Shown here: one piece after another, positions 23,630-34,057 of the stretch
Layout of the letters: every line of letters starts with the position of its first letter
Numbering within the stretch: the stretch's first letter is position 1
From: Takakia lepidozioides
Taxonomy: Eukaryota; Streptophyta; Takakiopsida; Takakiales; Takakiaceae
Direction of reading: 5' to 3'
DNA length: 64,000 nucleotides
Assembly (NCBI GenBank): GCA_030704615.1
Contig: CM060731.1
Coordinates: 58,322,756 to 58,386,755 of the forward strand
The notes under the pieces: generated by a model
What the model saw: the letters and a program-made list of their open reading frames with translations, nothing else
Database searches by the model: none
What the model was told of the DNA's origin: nothing
Translations under genes and position numbers: made by a program

Positions 23630-26103
23630 TTACCTGAACAGGACACGCATTGCCGCTTTGTCAGCACCCTCCTGCTCTTCGATGTATACGCTGCGTCTTG
23701 CCTTTGCAATTTCTCTGAAAAAGAGGTTTGCGAAGCGCCCTCGCCGCGACTGCACGTAGTTCTCCATTGTCTCAGGCTTCGTCCAGTCGATCTGTAACTT
23801 GAAAGTGGTGGTGTTGCAGTCCAATTGCTCCTGGGCGTGGGTCAGTACGTGCATCATGGCAGGTTTCCAAAACATTCATGATTTTGAAATTGCGACGATG
23901 TCCAACACAGAATAGGAGAAAATTATACCTGATGCCACCAAGTCATGACATTGAGCCAGTCGTTCATTTTGTCGTCTGTTGGCTCGATGGGAAAGTGGTA
24001 CAACAGCTTCGTGTTTGTATGGCCGTTCCAGATTCGCAGCCACCTCGTCTGCAGCCACCTCACATCGGTCAGACAAGAACTCCAACATAAGAATCGCGAG
24101 AAGTCACAAAACAAGAATAAACACATGCTTACCTTCTCCGCCGGCTCAACACAGGACACTGCGATGTGATGAAGTTTCTCCATAGACATTTCCGGTTTCA
24201 TGGGTCTGGAGTAATGCAGTCCTATCTCCGCCAGGAACTCGGCACCAAGACCAGGGTCAGCGATTGCAACTTGCTTAACAAGTTTGGACCTGTACTTGGT
24301 CCGGGATTGCTTCCCTGCCTGCACAATATGACTCTCTATCGACGCGTCCGCCTTGTTGGGGGCATCATTCTCAAAGAACTGCCTTTTGGCATAAGCCAGT
24401 CATCCCTGATGTTCATCTGCATTCCCATACCCAGCAGATACAGTCAGGCCACGGATCCCTGCAACAAATAACATTAAATTGATACTGAAATTTGAGATGA
24501 ACCTCACCGAATAGAGGATCTCCACCATGGCGTCCAGTGTTGGTCGGTACCAGGTGCGATCTGCTTTCACTAGGGACTTCCTGTACAGCTCGGGATCGAG
24601 GGACTTTTGGAAGTCTGTCAGCGGAGCTGTCCCCACTTCTTGCACTCTGTAGAGCGTATGTGCCAGATGAGTTTCCACGAAGGCCCTCTCTGTTACCCTG
24701 CCATGGAGAAAAAAAACAACATGAAAATATGATTTCAGCACAGCAATCCAATTTCCAGTTCATAGAGTGCATGACAGTGGTGAACATTGCCTATTTCGGC
24801 GCCGCAATAGGCAGTACACAAGGATGTAATTGTATACTTACAGATTTATATCCGCCATGGCACCTTTCAATAGTCCTCTGTCCCTGACGTCCACCTTCAC
24901 GACAATGCAGTCCACCATGTAATGCCAACTGATATCTTGCGGATGCATTTCAGCAATGTACTCTGTCCAGGCAAGCATCCTATGGTTCCCGTCCCAAACA
25001 AAGAACATCTTCCCTTCCATGTGTGCGAATGTGGGATTAGTCTTCAGATAGGCTTCAAACTCGACATTAACAGTGTGCCAGTGGGGGCCCCAATTCTGAA
25101 GCTCCTCTGCAGTGGGGCCCCTTGTGACACCCTGGTCATTCTCAATGGAAACGTAGAATGCTGCCGACCCCCGTCTGTACCCTTCTCTGAAGTTGTGCTT
25201 CAGTCGATCGATATCCCCTGGCAGTGCTTGCCTTACAACTGGAAGGCTTACCATGCGACACAAAGGAACTTTGAGGTTCTCCGGATACACCATGGAGCCC
25301 AAAACGCGGCCTATGTTGCTATGAGTCTCTGCCAGCAACCTGTTTGCTGCTATGTTCATGTCTCGTGCGCTCATGAGCATACCCGCCACCAGTTTCTTAC
25401 TTGTATCACCTCTGTCACTTCCCTCACCCCTCTCACCAGCCTGTGTACTGTCCTGGAGGTTTTGCTCCTCCGCAAGCTCCAGCAGGTTCTGATCGTCGCC
25501 AAGTCGTACCACGTTATCGTCCTCTCCTTCTGTCAGTTGAATGGGCCGCCCTTCTACAGATCCGACTCCCACATCTCCAGCGGCCTCCACCGCATCTGTG
25601 TTTTCTGAAATTGACTGCAAACCCGCTTCCAGTCTCCCTAGGGGTTTTACTAGCGAAGCCATGGGCTCCTTCTGCTTTCTCGGCTTCCGAACTCTAGGTG
25701 GGCTTTTCGGAGGCGATATCTGAGGTGTTGAATGAGGACTCGTCTGCCTCGATGCACTTCCACCTTGTGAGCGCAGCACCCGGGCAGGAGTATCCAAAGT
25801 TGACTGTGTTGCCTCGCCCCCCTGCGATCCCTCCCCAGCTCCCATGTCAAACAAACAGGAAAACATGAGACACTGCACGCCAAAAAAAGGTGTAAAAGGA
25901 ATATTGCGTATGGAGTGCTTCACATCCGCGAAGCACGAATCTCTCACTGGTGGGCGATCCGAGTCTCCGGATAACGAGGTCTGCATTTCATGCATGAGAC
26001 GGAGCTTAAGTCGTGTCGTCGGCGGCTTCCCAAAATCCCGCGTCCTCCTCTTTGCCGGAGTCGCCTGACCTTCCACAAACTCTATGCTACCACTATGCCG
26101 CAT
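23630..26103 (-). pseudogene. ParB/sulfiredoxin-fold protein of MULE-1 with DGNHR motif
   Basis: The first long exon (26103 or an internal ATG near 25855, down to about 24840) has a low-complexity N-terminus rich in Ser/Pro, then PLCRMVSLPVVRQAL, then about 90 residues later GKMFFVWDGNHRMLAW. A proximal R-x(n)-DI-x2-L helix followed by a (V/I)xDGNHR loop is the pattern of the ParB/Srx N-terminal superfamily. Bacterial members bind CTP at parS sites; others are nucleases or sulfiredoxins. Later exons, from splice sites, lie at about 24704-24510, 24460-24135, 24075-23930 and 23875-23630, and code for a C-terminal region of unknown fold. A TGA lies near 24410 in the best frame. It is divergent from the transposase across the palindrome array. 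Homologous to the MULE-2 gene at 47164-47895. Confidence 0.6.
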
Positions 26104-26510
26104 AAGGAGAGGAAACGCAGGAGAACGTCACTGCAGAAGGGCAAGGAGCGAGAGAGCGAAGCGGTGGAACATGCAACCACTATGCACGAGCAGATGCGTA
26201 AGCAGCCACGTCTCCCGAAGCGTTGCCACCGTCCAACACTTTTTGCCGTATGGGTGATGAAGAGATTGTGACCCCTGACATGTTCGCAGGGATGAAGTCG
26301 ACTGGAACACGACGCGTGCCAGTTCCAGCCACCAGTACAAGACGGTTTATCCGAATTGCGGCACCGAAATACCTTCCGTACACCGGATGTTGTTCCCGGA
26401 GCAGCCGGCATTGAATGAAATATCCGCACATCATGAAACCCAACCGCCAAGAAAATCCCCTGCCTATGACATTCAACAGTCAGATCGGTACGTTTCAACA
26501 GCGGACGGAT

Positions 26511-28166
26511 GAATTTCGGCGCCGAAATTCATCCTATTCAAGTGCTTTCATACGCAAACTTACGAATTTCGGCGCCGCAATTCATCGCTTCCGAAGTCCT
26601 CATCCGTCATGAGCAAACCTGTCAGTGGGATATCGGAGCCGGAATTAATTCCGGGACAGTGAAAACGGTTGCACTTGGGCACATTTCATCCATATTTCGG
26701 CGCCGAAATTCATTACGAATATCTCCGTCCGCGCGTAGACGAGGTGAAATCATCATTATTTCGGCGCCGAAATTCATCTAGAGCGAAGACTAAATTGGCA
26801 CCATGCTACGCTTTGCCGCCATCATTGCCCTTGACGGATGCTGTCCATGCCTGTTGGACTTGCCATTTGTGGACATTTAACTATAATTTCGGCGCCGAAA
26901 TTATACTTTATGTGCGGCAACGTCCCGTGCGAAAAAGACCACTTAATGGATACTGTCGGTTTCAAATGAAAAAAAATGGCTAAAATGCAATTAATTTTGA
27001 CAGAAGTGGTTTAATATGCCGATTTCTCCATTAAATGCAGAATATTCCTGTTATATTCGTCGGAACGGGGTATTTCCAACGATTTACGGAAAATTATCAT
27101 CCAAAAGCAAAAAGTAAGTGCCGGGTTTGGACGAATTTCGGCGCCGAAATTCATCCGTCGCATAGAAAATGTAATATTAGAGTTACTCATTGCGGACAGT
27201 AAGGATGAATTTCGGCGCCGAAATTGATCCATTTCAAAGAAAAATAAATATTGGAGGGAGGGCATTGGATGAATTTCGGCGCCGAAATCCGGCGCTCAAA
27301 CCCTGAAAAGAATTTGGAGGGATGAAGTCGGCTGAATTTCGGCGCCGAAATTCATTGCTCGCGAAGAAAAAAAAAATTTCGGGAGGACTTCGGATGAATT
27401 TCGGCGCCAAAATTCATTGCTCGCGAAGGAAAATAAAAAAATTCGGGAGGACTTCGGATGAATTTCGGCGCCGAAATTCAGTGCTCGCGAAGGAAAATAA
27501 AAAAATTCGGGAGGACTTCGGATGAATTTCGGCGCCGAAATTCAATGCTCGCGAAGGAAAATAAAAAATTTCGGGAGGACTTGGAATGAATTTCGGCGCC
27601 GAAATTCAATGCTCGCGAAGAAAAAAAAAAACCGGGAGGATTTCGGTTGAATTTCAGCGCCGAAATTCATTGCTCGCGAAGAAAAAGGAAAATTAAAAGG
27701 GAGTACTTGGATGAGATTCGGCGCCAAAGTTCATCTGTCGCAAAGAAAAATAAAAACAGAAAGGACTTCCGATGAATTCTGGCACCGAAATCCATCCGCA
27801 GGGCAGCAGAATTAGGGTCGGAAAAGGAGATGAAGAATGAATTTCGGCGCCGAAATACATCCATTCTGCCGATTCAGGATTACTGTCATTCGGAAGTCGG
27901 CACCGATATCCGGACACGTGGTGAATCACGACTGTAATCAGGAACACATTCATCCGTATTTTGACATCTAAATTCAACCCATATGTGCAGATACAATTTA
28001 ATGAAGAAGAAGTTCATCCGAATTTCGGCACCGAAATCCATCCGTTGGGTGCTTGGTCAGTTTAATGAGGTAAACAAATTACGATTTCTGTTGCCAGAAT
28101 TCATCCCTTGGCTTCCAAAGCTGTTACATGACAGAGATGTTCATCCAGATTTCGGTGCCGAAATTC
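26511..28166. repeat. Central palindrome array of MULE-1, about 64-bp spacing
   Basis: About 20 copies of a 20-bp palindrome, consensus GAATTTCGGCGCCGAAATTC, fill the region between the divergent ParB-like and transposase genes. In the core block they start at 27133, 27207, 27271, 27334, 27396, 27460, 27524, 27588, 27649, 27714, 27774 and 27839. Intervals are mostly 60-65 bp. Further sites lie at 26511, 26564, about 26693, 26757, 26884, 28019 and 28147. Spacers also repeat in the core (TGCTCGCGAAG, GGGAGGACTT). The outer sites are more spaced and some are asymmetric (GGCACC for GGCGCC). Short frames across it only translate the repeat. Confidence 0.95.
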
Positions 28167-28416
28167 ATGGGAAGGCCTGGTTTATTGTACCCCAAGTGGT
28201 TGTACATTACAATTCAGGCACCAAATATCCGATGTGAACTTGCTGTTTTCGTCCGTTTTTTTAACGTACGTTACACACCTTCATCTTTACGTGCACTGAT
28301 CACCCATCCTGTTGGATACGGAATCCTCCAGAAAATCATTTGTGTTATTAGGTAGGACACACTCTTCTCATTGCAAGACTTCCTTGCGGAGCGTACCGAG
28401 AGGTCCCGTCTTCAAA

Positions 28417-31400
28417 ATGGACTCCCGTGTTTGGGTCAACGTGTACTTCCATCCTGATTCTCTGAAAGCTAAAATACCCTGCGACCAAGGATTTGCGATT
28501 GTCACTGAGCAGTACTTGTGTGTGAAGTTCGGGCTCCGCCCTGGAACGGTGTTTTTGGAAGAGGAGACGAATGATGCTTATGGAAAATTTCTGGAAAGTG
28601 CCGTCATTCTGCATGCAGATTTCGGAAAAGGCAAAGAGTGGCGGCTCCCAGCTTCTGAATCCATCCGGTACAGTGCCATTGGTGAAATCGTGCCTAAAGA
28701 GTTCCCACGCTGGAACTTGGTTGATCCTCCTTCCACAAGAGGGTCTGGCGTGCAAGATGTGAAGGATGTGGGCACCTCTTCACAAGCAGAGAAGCCCAAA
28801 CATGTGAAAAGGGAAATCCAGGAAAACAGGGAAACAGTCGTCCACGACTTATCCAGTGACGATGAAGACTGTATGGTCCTTCCATCGTATGTTTCGAAGT
28901 CGTCCGTCACTAGGAGTGTTCAGCATACACCGTCCGACTCAACTTCCGTCCGCTCAGTAATCGACATATTGCGGAGGATGAAGACAACGGGTTCCCGCTC
29001 CAGTGACCTTCTTAGGCTTGATTACGACAAAACTCCAATCCATTCTGTGGAAACTTTGCCTGATGTTGTGGATGGGAATGCTATCTACGAGTTCCCTCCA
29101 GTGCCGGCAGGCGCAGGCCCAGACGGCATGCTCGCAGGAATGAACAGGAAACATGACGGCCACCCTTGGTGTGTCACCAAAACTTCATCGTCCAACCTGG
29201 GTGATGGAGTTCGAGTGAGATATGTATTGTGTGCTGGGCATCTTAAATGTTTCTCAAGCACATGTTACCATTACACTAGCAAAGGCACCACGAATGAGAC
29301 TGACTGGATTGGCAATTCGTCGACCCCATTTTGGCCTCAAGGTAGAGTTCCTGCAGGGACGTTCAAGTGTGCCCATTGCAACGCAGCCCCTACGTGCATG
29401 GCAGTGTGCAACGCCAAGCAGTACTACGTCGGGACCGTCGGCCCAGCGTGCACCAGAGCATGCATTCACATCGGAAAGCATGAGCACCCCCTCGCCAGAG
29501 GCAATTGCAGAGTCGCTTTTCAACAAGCCCAGGATATTATCAAGGAGGAGGTGAGGTTGAGGCCGGGTGCAAAACCAAAGCAGATATAGCTCGCATCGGC
29601 ACATAGGATTGCAATTGGCAGAATAATGTCGGAGGACAGAAGCACAAGAGAGAAGCTGGGCGAGGGGGACATGAAGGACCTGCTGGAAGTTGTCTCCCAT
29701 GTGTGTAGCCCCAATGTCAGGAACCACATTGTCAGCTGCAAGAAACGAATCGGAAGAGGATCAGACATGCACTCCATCTTGGAAGTGAAGCGCACATGCG
29801 GCTACGACTTCATCCAAGGCAGCTTCTTTCCTGGTCAAGGCTCGGAGACGGACAGGTGCTTCATATTTAAGATGTCAACGTGCGGACCGGGGAGCGGCGT
29901 CGATTTGGTGAAGCGGATGACCAGTGGAGACCTTTCAAATTGTTGGGTCATGTTCGACCACATCCGGCGAATTACCAACCACGATTGGGTGACAATGGGG
30001 GCACATGTATACGACCCACATTGCAGAAAGTTGATGACCATTGCTATCTGCGAAATGAAGGGAGAAGACACAGATTCGGAGTTGCATATGTGGCGCGGAA
30101 TTAATGAGCAAATGGCGAGAGCCAAGTTGCCCCCTCCCGATTTTAGGGGCTTCATGGCTGACAATGCCCAGGCAAACTGGGCTGCAGTTAGGAGGGTATA
30201 TGGGGACGACCCAAAGACTCCAATGGAAGGAAAGGAGAGATCTTGCGGGTTCCACTTCATGCAGAGTTTGACGCAAAACACGAAAAGGTTCGTGGCGTCA
30301 CGCCACCGGCAGGATCATATCAGTATGTGCCTAGCGTGGAAAAATGCGAATTCCATCGACGAGGCGGAGACCGAGTTTGCAACCATACGCGCCTGGTGGG
30401 TGTCTTCAGGGGCAGTGGATGTGAAAGATCAGCCAGAACTGCAAACGTGGCTTGCGTGGTGGCATTATAGATTCCGCCAGTTTGGAGACTACATAAGACA
30501 GGTAACACATTTCTGTACTTGACAATTGTTCTGTTTTGTGCTTGGACATTCTCCACAATCAGTGACATATCTAATTTCCTTCAACAGGACATGAGCTTGG
30601 AGGATGACACGGATATGCCGACGACGAACATGGCCGAATCGGTGCACTCTTCCTGGCGTGCTTAGCACATCTCGTTGACATGTTGACAGCAACAACAGAA
30701 GATATTGTGAGGGCCATCATGCAACAATCTCATTACTACCAGTTTCTGGGAGGAAAGCAATGGGGTATCGGACCAGACAGGCAGGAGATGCTGATGAGGG
30801 CGGCGCATCGTTCGACCGATCCCAAAAAATGGACTGCTGCATTGCGGTAAACAATAAGGTCAACGCCGTTACACAGTCGGGGGAACTGCCTGGAGGGCGA
30901 TGTCCGCAGCCGGCCGGTGAAGAGAAGAATTGAGGACATGCCCGGAGGGGATGGGGATTCATGGAGATCAGATATGAACATCCGCACTCAACCTCGGGGC
31001 GCAACGATGTTGCGTCCCACGCCTCCACGAAGCAGGACTCGTACCCCCTCTCCTGCAGCATCCATGGAATCGCTGCCAGACTCGGGACAACATGCCGAGG
31101 ATGGGCATGTTGCTCCTGTTTTTGTTACCCAATACAACATTCCAATCGTGGAGCGAGATGTGTCGGCCTCGCAGTGGAGAATTGCACGGACCCGTCCGAC
31201 ATTTCGTGGCAAATGTTGTGCTGTTCGTGTCGACACCAACCAGAGATGCAATGAGATGATTCGGAGGAGCCCGCAGGGCGGTGTGCCTGCCCCTTGCTTC
31301 ACAGGGAGATTTGTGTGCGCAAAGTTTGTGGAGGCCACACTGAAGGAGTTTTGGTTCTGCAGGCACGACATCATGTCGTGTGTGTTCGGCAAGCCCAAGT

Positions 31401-31986
31401 ATGGTGTACAAGGCATGCCTGAACCACCGGCAGTCTGGCCTGTGGCAAGTGGTACAGATCTTACCCTGGAGGAGGCAGACGCTCTAGGAAGTGCAAGGTT
31501 TCGACTGGTGGAGAGGACAGACGTTCCACGAAATCCAATTCCCAATCGTCTTCGCCCCGCATACCGGTGGGTGACCCCGCAGCTTGGCCCACCCATCGGT
31601 GGGGGAAACTGAAAAGACGGCGGCCACCAACAAAGGCGAACGACACCAGGATGGCCAACGCTCTTGCAATGCCCTGCATAGTGCAAGGTTGCAGGGATGT
31701 TCCTCACCCCGGGATGGGGCGCATATTTCAGTTGTCAACAGCCGGGTCTGCTGCGCGCAGTGTCGTGTATGCAATCACGGTTTCACAGTACCCAGCTTGC
31801 AACTGTGAGGACTTCCTTGTTATGGAATCGAAGAATGCAGCATACGTCCCCTGCAAACACCTTTATTACATTTTTATGAAGCGCATGAGTTGCATATCCG
31901 TAGTGGACGTCTTCATCCATGCTCCAACACTGAGTTTCAAGGAGCTGCACAAGGCCCTACGGCAGGATACTGGTCGGACTGCTTGA
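28417..31986 (+). pseudogene. Mutator-like transposase of MULE-1 (WRKY-GCM1 finger, DDE core, SWIM; broken)
   Basis: The start is the ATG at 28417, where similarity to the MULE-2 protein begins. Order: N-terminal domain; GCM-type zinc finger (HPWC near 29163, VLCAGHLKC, KCAHCNAAPTC, HIGKHEHP); DDE core with first Asp in VMFDHIRRI (29945), second in FMADNAQANW (30152), CGFHFM as the MULE C-x2-H, and the Glu region DEAETEFATIRAWW; then the SWIM finger CNCEDF...PCKHLYYIF (31800-31870). An intron at 30502-30587 is absent from MULE-2. Another Cys-rich segment with FWFCRHDIMSC lies before SWIM. Defects: TAG at 29587, frameshift near 30660, TAA near 30848, frameshift on GGGGG at 31601-31605. MULE transposases cut at the terminal repeats and reinsert with 8-9 bp duplications. 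Confidence 0.8.
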
Positions 31987-31989
31987 CAT

Positions 31990-32667
31990 TCCACATTCGG
32001 GAAGGAGAAAGTGGCAATTATATTACATTCATCTTCTTGCACCCTATTTTTTTGTGAGGAATTATACACTTGGTGGTGCCGCATCGCCATGGCTACATGT
32101 GAATTTGGTGCCGCAATACATGAGAATGTGGTTTTTGGCCATGAATGGCATGCGCATGCTTTTTTTATTTTGGTTGTCTACAAATGGATCCGAGTAAAGC
32201 ATACATTGTGTGGAGATTAACGGGCATTGGGCCTATTTCAGCGCCATTTATGGTCTGTGTACTGCATAGTGCTTCCTTGTTACTGCTCTTCCTTCAATTT
32301 GTAGTGATTTCGCAGCCCATCCTGGCGTTTTCGTCCACCTTTATGAGAAGACTCCAATTTGCTACAAATACATTGTTACTGTTCTGCAAATGTGATGCCT
32401 TTACAAGATTGCTAGTTCTGTGTCCCAGTGGGAAGGGTCCTACTGCACATTCCAGCATTTGCATACTGCACCTTGTGCAAACAGCAATCCATACGACAAA
32501 GGACACGTCCCAGCATACTGGCAGTGAATTGCAAAAAACCTTAACAGAAGATTATCGAAGCATGTATATTCCCCATATGGCACAGGGAAGCTGCTTGATT
32601 TCTGAATGAAAATGTATGTGCCATGAGTGCCAGCGAGTTGAAACATGTCTACTCTAGCATGCAAGAC
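31990..32667. other. Spacer after the MULE-1 transposase
   Basis: No gene seen. Two isolated degenerate palindromes occur here: GAATTTGGTGCCGCAATAC at about 32100 and TATTTCAGCGCCATTTATGG near 32234. Confidence 0.5.
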
Positions 32668-33221
32668 CTATGGTCCCCTCGCCCAAGAAGAAGGAACTCG
32701 AACTGGCCTCTCAAGGACCTCCTCAGTGACCGGGTGCCTATATTTGAACAAAATGTCAGTGGTTTCTGTCGCCCGGTTGAAACTAACGAGGATGTCGTGT
32801 TTATCGATAGCGCCCCCTTGGTAGAAGGACATTTTCACAGTGGGCCCTGTGTTCCCCTCCTCCTCATCCTCATAACTGAAGAGAATGTCCCCACTTTCCG
32901 AGCCAGTCCGTCCACGCGTAAAGTTTTCACCTATGCACTCATCATACGTCCACTCGCAACAATTCCAGCGATACAGCAACGCTGTGCGTGATCTGTTCGG
33001 CTCCCACACATTCGGAAAGTCCAGGTCCATGATGCGTAGGAACCACCTGCTCCCCAGCCGGGGTCCAGGAGAATCGTGCAATCCTGCAAGAAACTCCATT
33101 GCTCTCAGCTGGACAAGTCGAGGATCGTCCCTGTAAACATCCAGGAAGACAATGATGTCGTCTGCTTTCTAGAAAATGACTCCCGTCTGGCGTCGATAGA
33201 TGTGATTCGGGCACGACATGG
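32668..33221 (-). pseudogene. Small MULE-1 protein, about 183 residues, unknown, one in-frame stop
   Basis: The minus-strand frame starts MSCPNHIYRRQTGVIF near 33221 and meets a TAG at about 33172. It then continues without interruption for about 165 codons (ADDIIVFLDVY, AMEFLAGLHDSPGP, MDLDFPNVWEPN, YEDEEEGNTG, KYRHPVTEEVL) to a stop at 32668. The TAG could be a C-to-T change of CAG. The composition is that of a folded globular protein. No known domain is recognised, and no counterpart is visible in MULE-2. It is convergent with the transposase gene. Confidence 0.5.
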
Positions 33222-33328
33222 CCTCACGACACAGCACAAACTCAAAGCAGGGAGGAGATGGGCACAACAGAGAAGAGTGAAGAGCAAGGCCTCCCTCACC
33301 GTAAGGCGGGTATTTGCTCTCCGACGCC

Positions 33329-33795
33329 CAATTTCGGCGCCGTTATTACATGGAGTGCGGAAGCTTCAGCCGAGAATTTTGTTTCCGCAGGTCAATTTCG
33401 GCGCCGTTATTGGTTGCAATCCCCAGCCTTCAGCCGGGTATTTGGTTTCCGGACCCAATTTCGGCGCCGTTATCGGCTGCACTCCGGTGGCTTCAGCCGA
33501 GTATTTGGTTTCCGGGGCCCATTTCGGCGCCGTTATCGCCTGCACTCCGGAGGATGCAGCCGGGTATTTGGTTGGCAGAGCCCAATTACTTTCACCGTTG
33601 TTGGCTTCACTCTCGAGCCTTCAGCCCGCTATTTCTTTTCCTGTGCCCAATTACGGCGTCGTTATACCCAACCATCCTGCACTTCTGCAATAGTACTATC
33701 CACGGTTATAGGTCGCCATTGCGTTTTCGGAGTCTGCAAACCCGGATCCTAATTCCGCTTGCGTCTCTGCCTCTGGGATAATTTTGGTGTCGTTA
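33329..33795. repeat. Right subterminal palindrome array of MULE-1
   Basis: Sites of the form CAATTTCGGCGCCGTTATTG start at 33329, 33393, 33456, 33520, 33583 and 33648, spacing 63-65 bp. Another degenerate site lies near 33780. The right half-site is GTTAT instead of GAAAT, a variant also found once at the left end (20409). The spacers repeat CTTCAGCCGGGTATTTGGTTTC-like sequence. Confidence 0.9.
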
Positions 33796-33989
33796 TTGCC
33801 CAGAATTCAGTTATTCTATGACCTGGCCTGGCGGTCCATGAGCCTGGGCTCCAAGTCATGAGCGTACACTGGTACTCATGAGCGGAGTGCTTCCAGCATG
33901 AGTGTGGAAATCTTCGATTTTTGATTATTTTATAGTTTTTGGCCCGAAAAAAATCTGCTGAAATTCGAAGTGTGTTACTTTGCGGCTCA

Positions 33990-34057
33990 TGGGTTAGCCA
34001 TGCCCGCTCATGAGCTCATGAGCTCACCGCTCATGAGCTCATGGAATAGCAACCCCC
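33990..34057 (-). repeat. Right terminal inverted repeat of MULE-1
   Basis: It ends ATGGAATAGCAACCCCC and is preceded by repeated CTCATGAGC units. It is the inverse of 20246-20313. More CATGAGC copies extend inward to about 33835. Confidence 0.85.

Larger units (their letters stand above)
20246..34057 (+). mobile_element. MULE-1: 13.8-kb Mutator-like transposon carrying ParB-like and methyltransferase-like genes
   Basis: The left end reads GAGGTTTACTATTTCATGAGC. The right end, reverse-complemented, reads GGGGGTTGCTATTCCATGAGC, giving 17 of 21 identical. Both continue into runs of CATGAGC-type repeats. The element is flanked by TTTAATTTA on both sides and interrupts an integrase reading frame. 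From left to right it holds an acidic protein gene (minus), the methyltransferase-like gene (plus), the ParB-like gene (minus), a palindrome array, the transposase (plus) and a small gene (minus). Further palindrome arrays lie inside each end. Every coding region shows at least one defect, so this copy is probably not autonomous now. Confidence 0.9.

Noticed and set aside
27322-27864. Short reading frames with repeated FRRRNS or NFGAEIH peptides (also 12853-13650 and 33258-33781)
   Set aside because: They are only translations of the TTTCGGCGCCGAAA palindrome in different frames.
26511-28166. CRISPR-like array (regular repeats and spacers)
   Set aside because: The DNA is plant nuclear, the spacers are themselves repeats of one another in the core, there are no cas genes, and the repeats mark a transposon promoter region.
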